From: Azadirachta indica
Lineage: Eukaryota; Streptophyta; Magnoliopsida; Sapindales; Meliaceae
NCBI GenBank assembly: GCA_022749755.1
Contig: CM040451.1
Coordinates: 16,777,363 to 16,841,362, forward strand
DNA: 64,000 nt
Direction of reading: 5' to 3'
How positions within the stretch are numbered: the first letter of the stretch is position 1; each line of letters starts with the position of its first letter. Below the pieces are notes generated by a model. It did no database searches and was not told the DNA's origin. It worked only from the letters and a program-made list of their open reading frames with translations. Shown here one piece after another: positions 29,896-42,554 of this stretch. Position numbers and translations under genes: made by a program.

Positions 29896-30142
29896 ACACC
29901 TCCACTACCTCACGAAGAGCATTGTCCTCCGCTTCCAACCCGTCGAAGCGCTGCTCCATCTCGTCAAGGCGTGAGTCTACACTTGCCACAAAAGCTTCCA
30001 CGCTAGCTACTCGAGCGTCCAAGCCAGCCACCATGTCCTTGGACTGCGCCCTCTTGCTTCCACCCTTGGTAGGACGTTGCTCGTCACGTCCCCGCACTTG
30101 GACTTCCTCACCTGCAATGGTAACGTCGGAAACGTTGGCCAT
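29890..30142 (-). pseudogene. Retroelement copy 2 gag N-terminus, out of frame
   Basis: The ATG at 30142 opens the same gag start as copy 1 (MANVSDVTIAGEE, with a coiled-coil-like ARVASVEAFVASVDSRLDEMEQRF). Two extra bases at about 29892-29895 shift it out of the downstream frame. Copy 1 has no insertion there. The change is a dinucleotide gain (gaga for ga), so slippage is likely. Confidence 0.8.
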
Positions 30143-30234
30143 TCCCTTTGATAGAGTTTCCCTTCACGCAACTTTTGATTCGAAAGCTCCCTCTCAACAA
30201 GGTCTCCGCTCAACCTTGTGTTGCTCAACCTTGA

Positions 30235-30246
30235 GCTCTGATACCA
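30235..30246 (-). other. Primer-binding site of retroelement copy 2
   Basis: Minus strand TGGTATCAGAGC, two bases from the 5' LTR, complementary to the initiator-Met tRNA 3' end. Confidence 0.9.
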
Positions 30247-30248
30247 AC

Positions 30249-30874
30249 TGTCACGGCCTCACTCTCTTCACTCGCTTCGACCGTGCGGCGCTTAGCGACT
30301 CCGCTCACTAAGCAAGCCTTCAACACCCACAATGCGCTAAATCGGAAGCTTATGAATAGAAGAGAGAGCAATAAGAGTTTGAGTGAAGAGTGATTTACAC
30401 AACTCAAGTTTATTGCTTGATTGCTTTGTTACTTGGTTGCTTGGTTTGGCCAAATGAGGCCTCACCTATTTATAGGAAAACTTACATACAATGGACGGCC
30501 TAGATTGCACCTCACAATGCACTTTTGAGGGCTAGGATTGGCCTTCTAGAAATGTCCTAGAAAATATCTACACAATTGTCAAAATGGTAAAGCTATCTAC
30601 ACAATTCTAGAACTTGGGCTAATTGGGCCTCCATTCTAGAAGTTGGGCTAATTGGGCTAACATTGGGCTATAAGTACAATAATGCCAATAAGGAAAAATA
30701 TATGGATCTTTGGCCCAAATGCCTTATTTCCCCACTTAACCCGTTCTATCGACGAGTCATATTACCAAAGCTCATGTGCCCGTTTGTCCCGGATTTTCCC
30801 TCGCGCGAATTCTGTCCGCACAACGTCTTGGTCACGGTTACTGTTCATGGGCACTATTCACGCGGGGCGTGACA
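30249..30874 (-). repeat. LTR (5' LTR) of retroelement copy 2
   Basis: 626 bp; TATA-like CTATAAATAG on the minus strand at plus 30466-30475. Confidence 0.95.
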
Positions 30875-31039
30875 TATAGGTGAAAATTCAAACACATGTG
30901 GTAGGTGTCTAGGAACTGTTTTAAAGTATGCAGCTGAAGAAAACCATTAATAGCGTGGTAAGAAACAGAAGACTGACTGACCACTAAATTTTGATCATAA
31001 AATTTTTGTTCAGTTTAATGTACAAGAAACTGATTTTGC

Positions 31040-32018
31040 AGGATTGATAAAGAGAAGGACAAAACTTAGAAGAAATGTAGTACACGAACGCTCAGTTTGC
31101 ACTTTGCAGCTCATTGCAAGAGCGAAATTGACCACAATAAGCGTATACCTTGCATTGCTGTCTCGGTTGAACCCAATACGCAAACCAATATTGTTACCCT
31201 CCAACCAATTTATTCGCTTAACCTGCCCTGAAACATCCATAATTAATCGAGAAGTAGTGGCATCTTTCATAATATATGTAAAAGAACTCTCATTTTCATT
31301 TGATTCATAGCATGAATTTTTAGATATAATTTAGTCTCATTTCAGGAACCGAGCTGAAAATTTTTTGATCCTCATCCCAAGGTCCACTGGACCAGTACCG
31401 TAATATATTGATTGGATCTATCTGGTGCTAGCTGCAGAGAGTAGAGACACGGAGCAGGATCTTCTTTATTTTTCCCTGAAGTGTTAAGTTGACTCACATT
31501 AGTTCGCTTAAATCTCAACTTCATAACGGGGATCCTAGTATGAGCTGGATGATCAAAACTTTGCCGTAACGGCTCTGATGAATTATTTAACAAATATCTT
31601 AAAACCAGATTCCCAGTATCTAGAAGAACTGCTTCTAGAGAACGTAATGGGGTAGAGGTCAAAATTGTGGACCAAATTTGCATTTTCATTCATTAAGAAG
31701 GACTAAGGTACCATCTGAGATCCTTAAAACCGAAGAAAATCTGTCAGAAACTGGTTTTTCTCTGTTTGCCACCCAGACTATGGTTTGTTCAGGGATTTTG
31801 TTGCGCCACATGCCTATGTAATAGTTTGAAGACTTACATGAGACAGGGTTGAAGAAGCCTAAAGCAAAAGCCCCACCTGCAGAGATGATAGTTTGATCAT
31901 CAGAGATAGATTGGTTTGCAGACATGGTGTCAGCTCCAAAGGAGACTGGGAATGGGAGCGAGAAGCACGTAAGAATAGCAGAAAGTATCAACCATTAGTT
32001 GTCCTTGAAAATATCCAT
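31040..32018 (-). pseudogene. S-domain receptor kinase fragment B (At2g19130-like ectodomain)
   Basis: Minus-strand remains of a lectin ectodomain: ALGFFNPVSCKSSNYYIGMW and IVWVANREKPVSDRFSSVL (B-lectin, 31700-31930), LEAVLLDTGNLVLR (about 31610), then S-locus pieces to about 31050. The presumed ATG at 32018 is followed after seven codons by a stop, and several shifts follow. There is no PAN, TM or kinase part. It is paralogous to the ectodomain of unit D (41045-42554). The similarity extends upstream (32295-32360 here, near 42620-42680 in D), so the promoter was copied too. Confidence 0.85.
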
Positions 32019-32651
32019 GGCTGCAACAACAAATTCTTTGCAGTCGAAGATAGAGATTTAAGTGACGAATTTGGCTCTGTTACATTGCATATAAAAATAC
32101 GTCCACTCAAATCAACGAAATCAAATTTAAAATATTTTATACAACAGTTGAAAACTCTTATGCAATATTTGAAATTTTAAATTTTAAATGTATATATCTT
32201 TACATCAAATATAAGTTAGTCAATCCCTTAAGCTACGGTAATTTATATATTATGGGCTGTGTACGAGAGATAGAGAGACAAGAGGCAGATAGAAGACAGG
32301 GACCATTGCTAAACAGTCTGGTGCCGCTGTTATAATAGTTATTCCGCAAAATCAATTGCATTGTATCATGCCCGTTATCTCTCCAGTGAACTTCGGAAAC
32401 ACAATTAGGCATGACCTTTCTGTTTTCTTTGTTATTAGATTTTACGTAAACAGAGACACTTTAGTTATATTTGGGATAAACGAACCAGGTTTTGTTTTAT
32501 GCAAATGCAGAAACAGAGATTCCGGAATAAATTAGTATCTGTCCTCTAGCCCACTTTATGGCACCGTCATCTTAAACATTTAGTTGGACGGGGTCAACCT
32601 GGTAATTTGATTGGACCAAATAGCCACACAGAACAGCAACCGTTTCATTTC

Positions 32652-32671
32652 ATATATATATATATATATAT
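32652..32671. repeat. (AT)10 microsatellite
   Basis: Perfect AT run between pseudogene B and receptor-kinase unit C. Confidence 0.9.
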
Positions 32672-32876
32672 GGCTTCTAGGTCCATTGAGCTTCATTGGA
32701 CTAAGTCAACGATTAATCACAGCCGCAAGAGCTTACAGAAGAGAGGAAGTATCAGCTATTAAAACGACTGAAAGTTCAAAGAAGATTGACCTCTATACTT
32801 AATCACAACAATATTGTTCAACTTAATTTCAATAACCATTGATTTACAAGAAACTGATTAAGTACTCAAGTTTTCT

Positions 32877-35800
32877 TCATCGACCTTGTAAAGTAATTGT
32901 TAATTCGGCATTAGTTTCTGGTTTACTAGAAGACGAGGACGTGGCCATGCTAGAAGGCACTCTCCTTAGTACGAAGGCTGGTTGTTTAGGAACAGGAAGG
33001 GCAGCAGCATCACTGCCAAGCATAATAACAATATTGGACATGGTGGGACGATCATTTGGGTGTTCTTGGACGCACAATAGCGCAAGATTTATGCATTTTA
33101 AGATTTCACTTGTTTTAAGATTCTCACGTAGTTTTCGATCCATTATATCTAATGCCTTGTCGTTTTGCCGCAATCTCCAAGCCTGGGAATTCAAGACACT
33201 AGTTGATACGCATGAAATCGACAAAAGGGCAACAAGCATGAAAAGTTCTGCAATACTCACATAACCTATTAGGCTCAAAGCTTCTTCTGAGTTATAAAAT
33301 CCCGTGTTTTTTCTTCCGCTGATGATCTCAAGTACAACTACACCAAAGCTGAAAACATCTGACTTGACTGAGAAAAATCCGTCTAAAGCATACTCTGGAG
33401 ACATATAGCCACTGCAGTACAATAATGATAGCCATGTTTATAAACTGTGCTAGAAAAGGTTAACAATTTGGTTTGATAAAATTGTGACTTACTAAGTTCC
33501 AACCACTCGGTTTGTGGCTCCCTCGGTTTGTTTGCCTTCAAAAATCCTTGCCAAGCCAAAGTCAGATATTTTAGGATTCATCTCATGATCCAGAAGAATG
33601 TTGCTGGTTTTCAAATCTCTATGAATAATTCTCAACCTAGAATCTTGGTGGAGATAAAGAAGCCCTCTGGCAACTCCAAGAATGATGTTGAATCGCATCT
33701 CCCAGTCCAATAACACACTGAGTGTGCAATCTGAAAAGGTTTTCATTTCATTTTCAAGAGCATAACGTGAGTGACTATAATCTATTTGTCTCGACCAAAA
33801 TATATACCATACAGTTTTAACTGGCAGACAATTTGCACAAAGGATTAGAGGCTAACCAAATATGAAAAGGTCTAAGCTTTTGTTGGGCATATATTCATAA
33901 AGTAAAATCTTTTCGCTTCCTTCAATGCAGTAGCCCAAAAGTCTAACAAGATTCCGGTGCTGAAGTCTAGCAATCAACACAACCTCATTCTTGAACTCCT
34001 CCAAACCCTGTCCTGAAGCACTTGAGAGTCTCTTTACAGCAATTTCTTGACCTTCCAGAAACCTACCCTGGGATCACAGTCAATATAAGGATAACTGTTG
34101 TAATGACTAAAAACTAGCTGAAAGGAATTCCAAGGTTTTTGTGATTAGTACCTTGTAAACAGGCCCAAATCCACCTTTTCCGAGCTTGTTTGCTTCAGAG
34201 AAATTATCTGTTGCAACTAGTATGCTTTCAAAATCGTAGAAAGGTAAATCTATGCCTTTCTTGTCTTCTTCTTTGAACTGGCTCGTCTCTACCATATCTT
34301 TGACATGCCTCTCGCTGTCATAAAAGCCAACTGCCATATTTGGTCGAAGGATTGTCCTGTCTTCTGAATTTGTAAATTAATATCAATTGTTTATTGTCAC
34401 TCTCATGGGATCGTTAATTAATTCTGGTATGTAATTATAAATAGGATATTTACCTTGATTTGCGGTCTTCTTTGTTTGAGTGTAAAAGTAAATAATGGTG
34501 CAAGACAGAATAAACACACTAGCAGCAGTCACTCCAACAATCAAAGCCCATTGCTTGTGTCTTCCATTTGAGGCTTCATCTTGCTGCTGCTTAGTGACAT
34601 TACCTCCTAGCGTATTGTTGACATTTTCTGCAAGAAAGAATACCAGTCTCACTTAAAAACAGGAACGAAATACAATGATCTTTGCTTGATTGCGAACATC
34701 AGAGTCCAATCATTTAAGAAATAAACTGAAAATAAATACGAATTCACACTATTTTTGTAACCGAAATCTGTATGTTATTGTTGTGCTAAGTATCATGCTG
34801 GGTCATGCGTTGCTTGGAAAGCCAATGCTTTGTCCACATGGATAATTAATGTAAGGAGCACATACATCATAAACTTTTCAAGATTGATTGACATCACGTT
34901 CTTACCTTGAGTACAATTTAAAGCGATATCATCCCATCGAAAAGTTTCCTTGCAAAGGCACTTCCTCTCTCTTAAATTGCAAGTTGAATGTGGCCAATCC
35001 TCACAGTCACTAGGTGAACTACATGTTGGCTCCGGTGGTGGATCCCAACCAATCTTGACTTCACGTTCAATATTAGATAACACATCAAAACTTGAATTTC
35101 TCAGCTCCGTGCCAATAAAGCCAACAAAATGAAATGATTGGTTGAGCTGAAATGTTCCTGTTGAAATCCTTGTATAAGTATATGCACCCTTTATTCTGAT
35201 AGTAAAATTTCTTGTATCCGGATCGATTCTAGTAACTGGATAGGTGCCACTGGGGGCCGTGAAGTTAATCTGTCCCGTGGATGTGTCACACAGAAAGCTG
35301 AAGTAACTGGGGTCACCACAATCTGGGTTAGTGCTTAGAGGATATGGAACTGGGTTTGTACCACAAAGCTCGCAATTTCTTTTCGTTAATTCTGCAAAAA
35401 GTACATAACGCAGAATGTCATGGCTGCCCAGTGTGCATTATCACTGAACACAAAAAATTGTTTAGACCATTCCTGCATTAAACCGTTTACTAACTTCTTT
35501 CACATTAAAATAAGAGAAAAATCTGGCACAAAGGCCTAAAGAAATAGTAGAAACAAAGAAATTTTTATCATTTTTCTCGAAGTTGAGGGAGAGATACCTA
35601 TATCAGAAGATGCCACGCGGACGTGGAGGTCACGGTCACCATTGACAAAATCTTCTTGAAGGTCATTCAGATCCTCTGTCCAAATCCAGCATGTTCCTGA
35701 ACTACTAGGATTGTCTCTTCGTGTACTGTTTGATTCTTCAAATGAATATGTCTGGCACTGGCAAGTGCTGCGGCACTCCTTTGAGCATTCTGTTTCGTTT

Positions 35801-36941
35801 GGGCTCTGTATGCGTGAGTCTGGGTTCCGTACTTTCATCATTTTCAAGCTGAAGAACCTGTCATTTCCACCGCACAATTTAGATTTTCTGATACATCACC
35901 TGAAAAATCTCCGTAATCCCAATTTTCAGGTGACGTTGGCACAAAGCCCGGCAAACATTTGCACTCTGGCTTATAGTTACTATTACAGCTGCCAAAATTT
36001 CCACAATAGTTAAACACACTGCAGTTATCTCTTGGTTCCGACCAAATCAAAGACCATCCCTTCACTTTATCCTCGCTCCAAAACTGTATCTCCCCAGTGA
36101 AATTCATGACCAATCTCGTACTTGCATAGTCTATGGTTGACATATTTAAGTCACTATAGATAGAGTTCTTGGTAGGTTCCACACTCCGGCTGAAATTCGA
36201 TAACCGGCTGAAATTCGATAACAAGTCATATATTTGGTAAGGCATTATTTCATCTGAGCTAAAGACTTCCTGGGACTCAGCACTTCTCCAATACCGAACA
36301 AGCCTTTTCTGGATTTGGTACTGATTTACTCCTTGATCCATCTTAAAAGTGAAATTCCCAGGTTTTGGATCATCTTGACTATTCCACGAAGTCAACGATA
36401 GATTGTCATCCATCTTCATACCAGCAAGAAACGTGTCAGTTGGGTTTTTAAAACTCTCCCATAGATTTGCTGCGGATTGATTATCTCTTAGAACCAGGTT
36501 TCCGGAATCCATAATCTTTGCCACCCGGTATGGAGATGACGAACTTTCAACTTCTGTATAAAAGTAAGCTTCTCCATTTTGACCTAACAATTTGAGATTG
36601 CCATCGCCTGCAATAGCTAAAACTGCCTGTCTACTATAATCTCGAATGGGCTTGTCTCGATTGGCAACCCATACAAATATTCGCGGATTTGACTTGTAAT
36701 ACCATATTCCAACATATGTAATGATATTCCCAGAGCTTTCAATAGAGTTAAAGAACCCGAGTTCAAATCTTTCCCCAGCTGACACGAGAGTTTCTCCATC
36801 GGTAAGCAAACTGATTACTGTTATGGCATCTCTGGCAGAGAACTGTCGAAGGAAAAAGCAGGACAAGATGGTGTAGATAAACAATATCTTAGATGGTAAG
36901 TGATACTCAGACCATCTAGTGATGATTCTTCTCTTCACCAT
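32877..36941 (-). pseudogene. G-type lectin S-receptor-like kinase, unit C (one-base frameshift)
   Basis: Same eight-exon plan as unit A: 36941-35598, 35391-34906, 34627-34454, 34363-34152, 34067-33857, 33730-33493, 33411-33261 and 33182-32877. Every junction is GT-AG; exons 4-7 are 212, 211, 238 and 151 nt, identical to A. Domains: signal segment, B-lectin, S-locus, EGF, PAN, GUB_WAK-like (CELCGTNPVPYPLST), TM, and kinase with [22 protein letters not shown] and GYMSPEYA. The sum is 3122 nt, one short of a multiple of three. A C appears to be missing at 35896/35897, in the EGF-to-PAN stretch; the frame before it ends early. Otherwise it would code for about 1040 aa. It is either a very recent pseudogene or an assembly error. 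The ATG at 36941 matches A. Confidence 0.88.
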
Positions 36942-37423
36942 TTGAAATAATTGAAACAGGAGTTTCTTCTTCAATGGACGGGGCAAACAAATCTAGTGAT
37001 GGCTAGTTGGCTACACTGCAACATGCCTTTTTGGTCTTGGTCGTTGTCTTATTCACCAGGCTGCCATATTATCGGTACATTTTAATAGTTTGGTCATGTT
37101 TTAACTTTGATAATTTTTCTTAGATACCTCATCTTTATTTGTATGATAGAGAATTCATGGTGCACTCTAATATACATCAAATAAATTATTTAAACCTGCT
37201 ATTTATTCACGTGGGGTTGTCTGTCGTTTGAACTTGGTTTATATCCTTGTTGAATAGGTAAACTGGACCATTCTTACTTCTGATCTGTCTGTCAAGCGCG
37301 GACAAATTAAGTGCCAAACAGGTGATTAATAATAATCTTTATCTTACAAAGCAAAAGTGAAGAATATAATAACACATTACGTAATAATTCACCATCCCTA
37401 TCTATTTGTGCACGGTTAATATT
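36942..37423. other. Upstream region of receptor-kinase unit C
   Basis: Promoter-side flank of unit C. Part of it (36942-37020) is similar to the truncated start region of unit E near 45120-45200. No further gene. Confidence 0.5.
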
Positions 37424-38432
37424 AGGGCAAATCACTTATAAACCTCCACTTTATTGTTTTATTGTATGAATGATATTTATACCGAAAATAATTATTAAAT
37501 ATATTCTTTTTATTAACTTTTTTATTAAATTTAATTATTTACTTAATGTTAATTAATTTAATAATAAAAACACCTTTATAATATTTATTTGATTAATATA
37601 ATGACATAAATATTTTTTTTTATAATTTTTAGTTATTTTTTAAGCTAAATAAATTTTTTATATGAAGATAATTTAATTTTAATTAAAAAAAAGTAAAAGT
37701 TTAATTTATTTTTATTTTTTATTTTAAATTTTTCATCTTTTTTTACTATTTTTGGATTTAAAATTTCTACTTTTTTATTTAATTTTTATTTTTAATTTTT
37801 TACCCTAATCTACAATTGAAACAACACTCATATATTAGCAAATAATAATCATAAATTCACTAAGTGGTAAGAAAAATAGTCAATTAACATAAAAAAAATA
37901 ATTAAAAATAATAATATTTGTTGAAAAAATTAAATATATATTGAAAAATTTTACCTTAGACATAAAAATATCATTATATTATTTCACAATTTTTCTTATT
38001 ATTTAGTGAATTTTAGTTAATGATTAGGGTGAAAATAAAAAATAAAAAAAAGATGAAAACTTTAAAACTAAAAATTAAAAAATGATGAAATTTTTAAAAT
38101 GAAAAATAAAAAAGATGGGAACCTTAAAATAAAAAAAATAAAAAAAATTGAAAATAAATTAAACTTTTACTTTTTTTATTGAAATTAAATTATGTTCGTA
38201 AAACTAATTTATTTAGTAAAAAAAATCAATTAAAAATTATTAAAAAATATATATTTATATCATTATATTAGTCAAATAAAGGTTAAAAAATATTTTTGTA
38301 TTGAATCAGTCAATTTTAAATCAATAATTAATTTTAATAAAAAAATTAAAAAATATATATTTAATAATTATTTTTAAAATTAAATATAAATATCATTGAG
38401 ACTATAAAATGGGATATTAAATCATTCGCCCT
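37424..38432. mobile_element. AT-rich fold-back (MITE-like) element, copy 1
   Basis: About 1 kb, largely self-complementary. The left end (agggcaaatcacttataaac) and the reverse complement of the right end (aagggcgaatgattt...) run in parallel inward: atgatatttat, aaataattattaaatata and tttttattaaa occur in both. The arms meet around 37740-38040. It has no coding capacity. A second copy lies at 61295-62273. I could not define a target duplication. Confidence 0.7.
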
Positions 38433-39498
38433 TCGGATGCATGTAAGAAACATCCCCTTGTGGCAGCATTCGAATACGGTAGAGAATTTTCCACTCATTG
38501 ACCTATCAGCTCAGGACTCAGCTGTGATCCACATGTTATTCTGTTAAATTTTACAAGCTGGATTTTTTTTTTTTTTTTTAAATGTTCGTTGGCGCAGTCA
38601 ACGAGCTTGACTCTGCATAATTTCAACAAGCTGGATTAGCATTGATTAAGGTACTGTTTTGTAGGCACGGCAACAATTTTTTATGCTAATCCTGCTTTTG
38701 GAGCAAAAATATATATATTTTTAGTAAGTTTAATTTATTTTTAACTATAAAAAGCATTTTACAGATAATAACAAAAAATTAGTAAATTATACAATACATT
38801 TGTAAATTATACATAGATAATATCTAAAAACTAATAAAATAAATATTGATTACTAAAATATTTGTAAATAATTTTAATTTATTCATATTTAAGAAATTTT
38901 CGTTCATGTTGATTTAAAAAATTAATAATTATAATAATAATATTAAATATTATTTTAGAATAGTTAAGAATGTATATTTAAACATTTATAAAATAAAATT
39001 TTTAAATATATAATAATTGCATTTAATTATTGTTTATTTGTAATAATTTAGATAATTAATAATCAAATAAATAATTATGTAAAAATAATTATAATTTTTT
39101 TTAATAATTCAACATTCACAAAGCACAAGACAATATTATGCATAATTCGATCCAACCCTTGTCTATTCTGTATAATCCAATCCCATCCGCATATCAAATG
39201 ATCCCTCTAGCTAGGTCGTAATAAGAACAACTAAATGAACAGTAAATTCATTTATAATCTTTCAAGCCCATCGACAGAAATAAGATTTAAGGCTTTAGCC
39301 AAAATTTTAAATTCGGTCGCTTTCTGTTTAAAATATAAAATGAAAATATTTGTTATTAAAAATTCAAAACATTAAAGAGGATATGGCCCTTTTTACAGAA
39401 AAACCAATAACTGATTTTGATGCTGAATTAATAACACTTGGCAACGTTATGGATGTAGAGAGGATCATCTAAAGTCTCATAATGAAAACAATCTACAG
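38433..39498. other. AT-rich intergenic DNA
   Basis: Very AT-rich with a T-run at about 38562-38579. No gene or defined repeat recognised. Confidence 0.5.
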
Positions 39499-42400
39499 TT
39501 ATCGACCTTCTAAACTATTTGTTAATTTGGCGTTGGCTTCTGGTTTAATAGGAGAAGACGTCGTCGCAACGCTAGAAGGTTGGTCGTTTAGGAACAGGAA
39601 GAGCAACAGCTTCACTGCCAAGCATGATAACAATCTTGGACGTGGTGGGACGACCATTTGGATCTTCTTGAACGCATAATAGCCCAACATTTATGCATCT
39701 TAAGATATTCATTTGTTTTGGAATTCTCACGTACTTTCTGATCCATTATATCTGATGCCTGATCCTTTTGCCACAGTCGCCAGGCCTGGGAATTCCAACC
39801 ACAAAGTTCATAAGAAGAAAGTTGAGAAAGGGACAATAACCTAAACACTGAGAACTACTTACATAACCTAGAAGGCTCTAAGCTTCTTCTGAGTTGTAAA
39901 ATCCTGTGTTTTTTCTTCCGCTGAGGATCTCAAATACAACTACACCAAAGCTGAAAACATCTGACTTGACTGAGAAAAATCCATCTAATGCATATTCTCG
40001 AGACATGTGGCCACTGCATTACAAAAAACATTGTCATTTTTATTGGTGTCTTAGGCATATTCCAATACATTTTCCCTACGAACAATATGCTTTATCAAAG
40101 TTTTTTTCACTTACTAAGTTCCGACAACGTGATTTGTGGAGCCCTCTGTTTGTTTGCCTTCGAAAATCCTTGCCAAGCCAAAGTCAGATATTTTAGAATC
40201 CATCTCCTGATCCTGCAATATGTTGCTGGTTTTCAAGTCTCTATGAATAATTCTTAGTCTAGAATCTTGGTGAAGATAAAGAAGTCCTGTAGCAATTCCA
40301 AGAATGATGTTGAATCGCATCTGCCAATCCAATAACACACTGAGATTACCACCTGAAAAGTTGTCAATACCATAATGAGAGAGGCCATTATCAGTTTTAT
40401 TGAACAAAATACGCACCAAAAAATTCAGTGGCAGACAATTAGCACATGGGATTAGAGACTAACCAAATACGAAAATGTTTAAGCTCTTGTTGGGCATATA
40501 TTCATAGAGTAAAATCTTTTCGCCTCCTTCCGTGCAGTAGCCCAGAAGTCTAACAAGATTCCGATGCCCAAGCTTAGCAATCAACACAACCTTATTCTTG
40601 AACTCCTCCAAACCCTTTCCTGAAATACTTGACAGTCTCTTTACAGCAATTTCTTGACCTTCTGGAAACTTATCCTGGGATCACGGTTATTATAAGGATA
40701 ATTGTACTAATGTCTAAAAACTAGCAAAAAGGAATTCCAAGGTTTTTTGTGATTAGTACCTTGTAAACAGGCCCAAATCCCCCTTTTCCGAGCTTGTTTG
40801 CTTCTGAGAAATTATCTGTAGCAGCTAACATGCTTGCAAAATGGAAAAAAAGGTTAAATCTATTCCCTCCTTATCTTCTTCTTTCAACTGCCCTGATCTA
40901 CCTTGTTTTTGACATCCCTCTTCTTGTGATAAAATTGAACTGCCATATTCAGTCGAAGCATTGCCGTGTCATCTGAATTCAAAACATCAATTGTGTAATC
41001 TCAATTTCATGCTAACGTTATTTAATTCTGGTTTGTCGTTATAATTAGGATGTTCCTAATGTATGCCCGTTACCTTGATTTCTGACCTTTTTTTCTCGAT
41101 CGACTCTGGTTTTTTCTGATCTTCTCCTTCTCCTTCTCAAATATACAGGAGTGATCGGGCCAATGAGTACTACGAAAGCCACTGAGCCCGCAACACCACC
41201 AATGACTATTCCCTTGTTATTCTTGTTCTTGGGATAACTTGAAAGCTCAGAAGCTGCAAGCTTGATATAAATGGTTTTTCCTCCTTGTGCTAGTTGCTCC
41301 AGACCCAAAAAATTTCCAAGCAAAATTGAACAACCATTGCCTTCATAAGAATAGGCAGTGCAAGTACAATTATTCAAGCAGGCACTTGCACATTCCTTGA
41401 TATTCTGTACTTCCAAAGTTTGTGGTTGCTGAGGCAAAGCCATGTTCGTATATTCTAAAAATTTCTCACTGTCTCCATTGGCAAGACTATTATTTTTGCA
41501 CTGCAGCTGGGTTTTCCTCACACAACCACCAGAATAATCTTTCAAGTTCCAATCATTTATCGACTTTTGCTAAAAACCTTGCGAACAAGTACAGAAACCC
41601 TCAGTTTGCAGCTCATTGCAAATGCTAAATTGACCACAATAGGCGTATACCTCGCAATGCTGTCTCGGTTGAGACCAAAACAGAGACCAATCCTTCCTAT
41701 CCTCCAACCACATTTCCTTAACCTGCCCCGAAACATCCATAATGAATCGAACTGGTGTAGTGGCATCTTTCACCCCATATGTAACATAACTCTCGTTTTC
41801 ATTCGATACATAGCTGAAGTTGTAGACATAATTTAGTCTCATTTCAGGGACCAAGGTGAAAATTTTTTGATTCTCATCCCAAGATCCGCTGGACCAGTAC
41901 AGTTCTGACCTGTTCCACAAAATGACATATGGATTGGTTTCACCTGGGGCCAGCTCAAGAGAGTAGAGACCCGGTGCAGGATCTTCTTTATTCTTCCATG
42001 AGGTGATGCGTTGACTTGCATTGGCTCGCTTGTCAAATCTCAACTTCATACCGGGGATCCATACTTGACACGGATGATCAAAACTTTGCCATGAAGGCTC
42101 TGATAAATTATTTGACAAATCTCTCAAAACAAGATTTCCAGTATCTAGAAGAACTGCTTCTAGAGAACACGTGGTGGAAGAGGCTAAATTTGTGGACCAA
42201 ACTGGGATTTTGAATTCATTAAAAAGGACTAAGTTACCATCTGAGATTTTTAAAACGGATGAAAATCTATCCGAAACTGGTTTTTCTCTGTTTGCCACCC
42301 AATCTATGACTGGTTCACGTGCAGAGACTTTACTATCGTGCCACAAGCCTATGTAGTCATTCGAAGATTTATCTGGGGCCGGGTTCAAGAAGCCTAATAC

Positions 42401-42554
42401 AAAACCCCTCCTGAAGAGACGATAGTTTGATCACCAGAGAGACTAGGTTTCTAGAAATGGTGTCAGCTGCTTCAAAGAAGACGTGGAATTTGAGTGAGAA
42501 GAACATGAAAATAACAGAAAGCGACAACCGTGAATTATTCTTGATGATATCCAT
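39499..42554 (-). pseudogene. Chimeric S-domain receptor kinase pseudogene, unit D
   Basis: The ectodomain (42554 to about 41073) is of the At2g19130 type in one uninterrupted exon: B-lectin (WVANREKPVSDRFSSVL), S-locus (ELYWSSGSWDENQ), EGF (CEVYAYCGQFSICN), PAN (CASACLNNCTCTAYSYEG) and TM (KGIVIGGVAGSVAFVVLI), ending KKVRNQ at a GTAACG donor. It is followed by an intron and by kinase exons of the A/C type (about 40970-40760, 40675-40462, 40355-40117, 40015-39862 and 39785-39499). Damage: two shifts near the N-terminus, a stop at CSQGF* near 41570, a stop in the AEALSLLGY exon (near 39877), and a shift in the last exon near 39706. True At2g19130 genes are intronless, so the joining of the two types looks like a genuine fusion. 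Confidence 0.85.

Larger units (their letters stand above)
26363..30874 (-). mobile_element. Ty3/gypsy chromovirus-like LTR retrotransposon, copy 2 (young, no RT/RNase H)
   Basis: 4512 bp in minus orientation. LTRs are 26363-26988 and 30249-30874, 626 bp each, differing at only three sites that I can count, so insertion was recent. A 4-bp direct repeat tata flanks it (26359-26362 and 30875-30878). PBS at 30235-30246; polypurine tract at 26989-27000. One long open frame runs from gag to chromodomain without any reverse transcriptase or RNase H, with the same internal junction as copy 1. It has inserted into the receptor-kinase array, beside pseudogene B. Confidence 0.95.

Noticed and set aside
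37424..38432. Reading the AT-rich fold-back as a matrix-attachment site or replication origin
   Set aside because: AT-richness alone does not support it, and a homologous copy at 61295 fits a transposon better.
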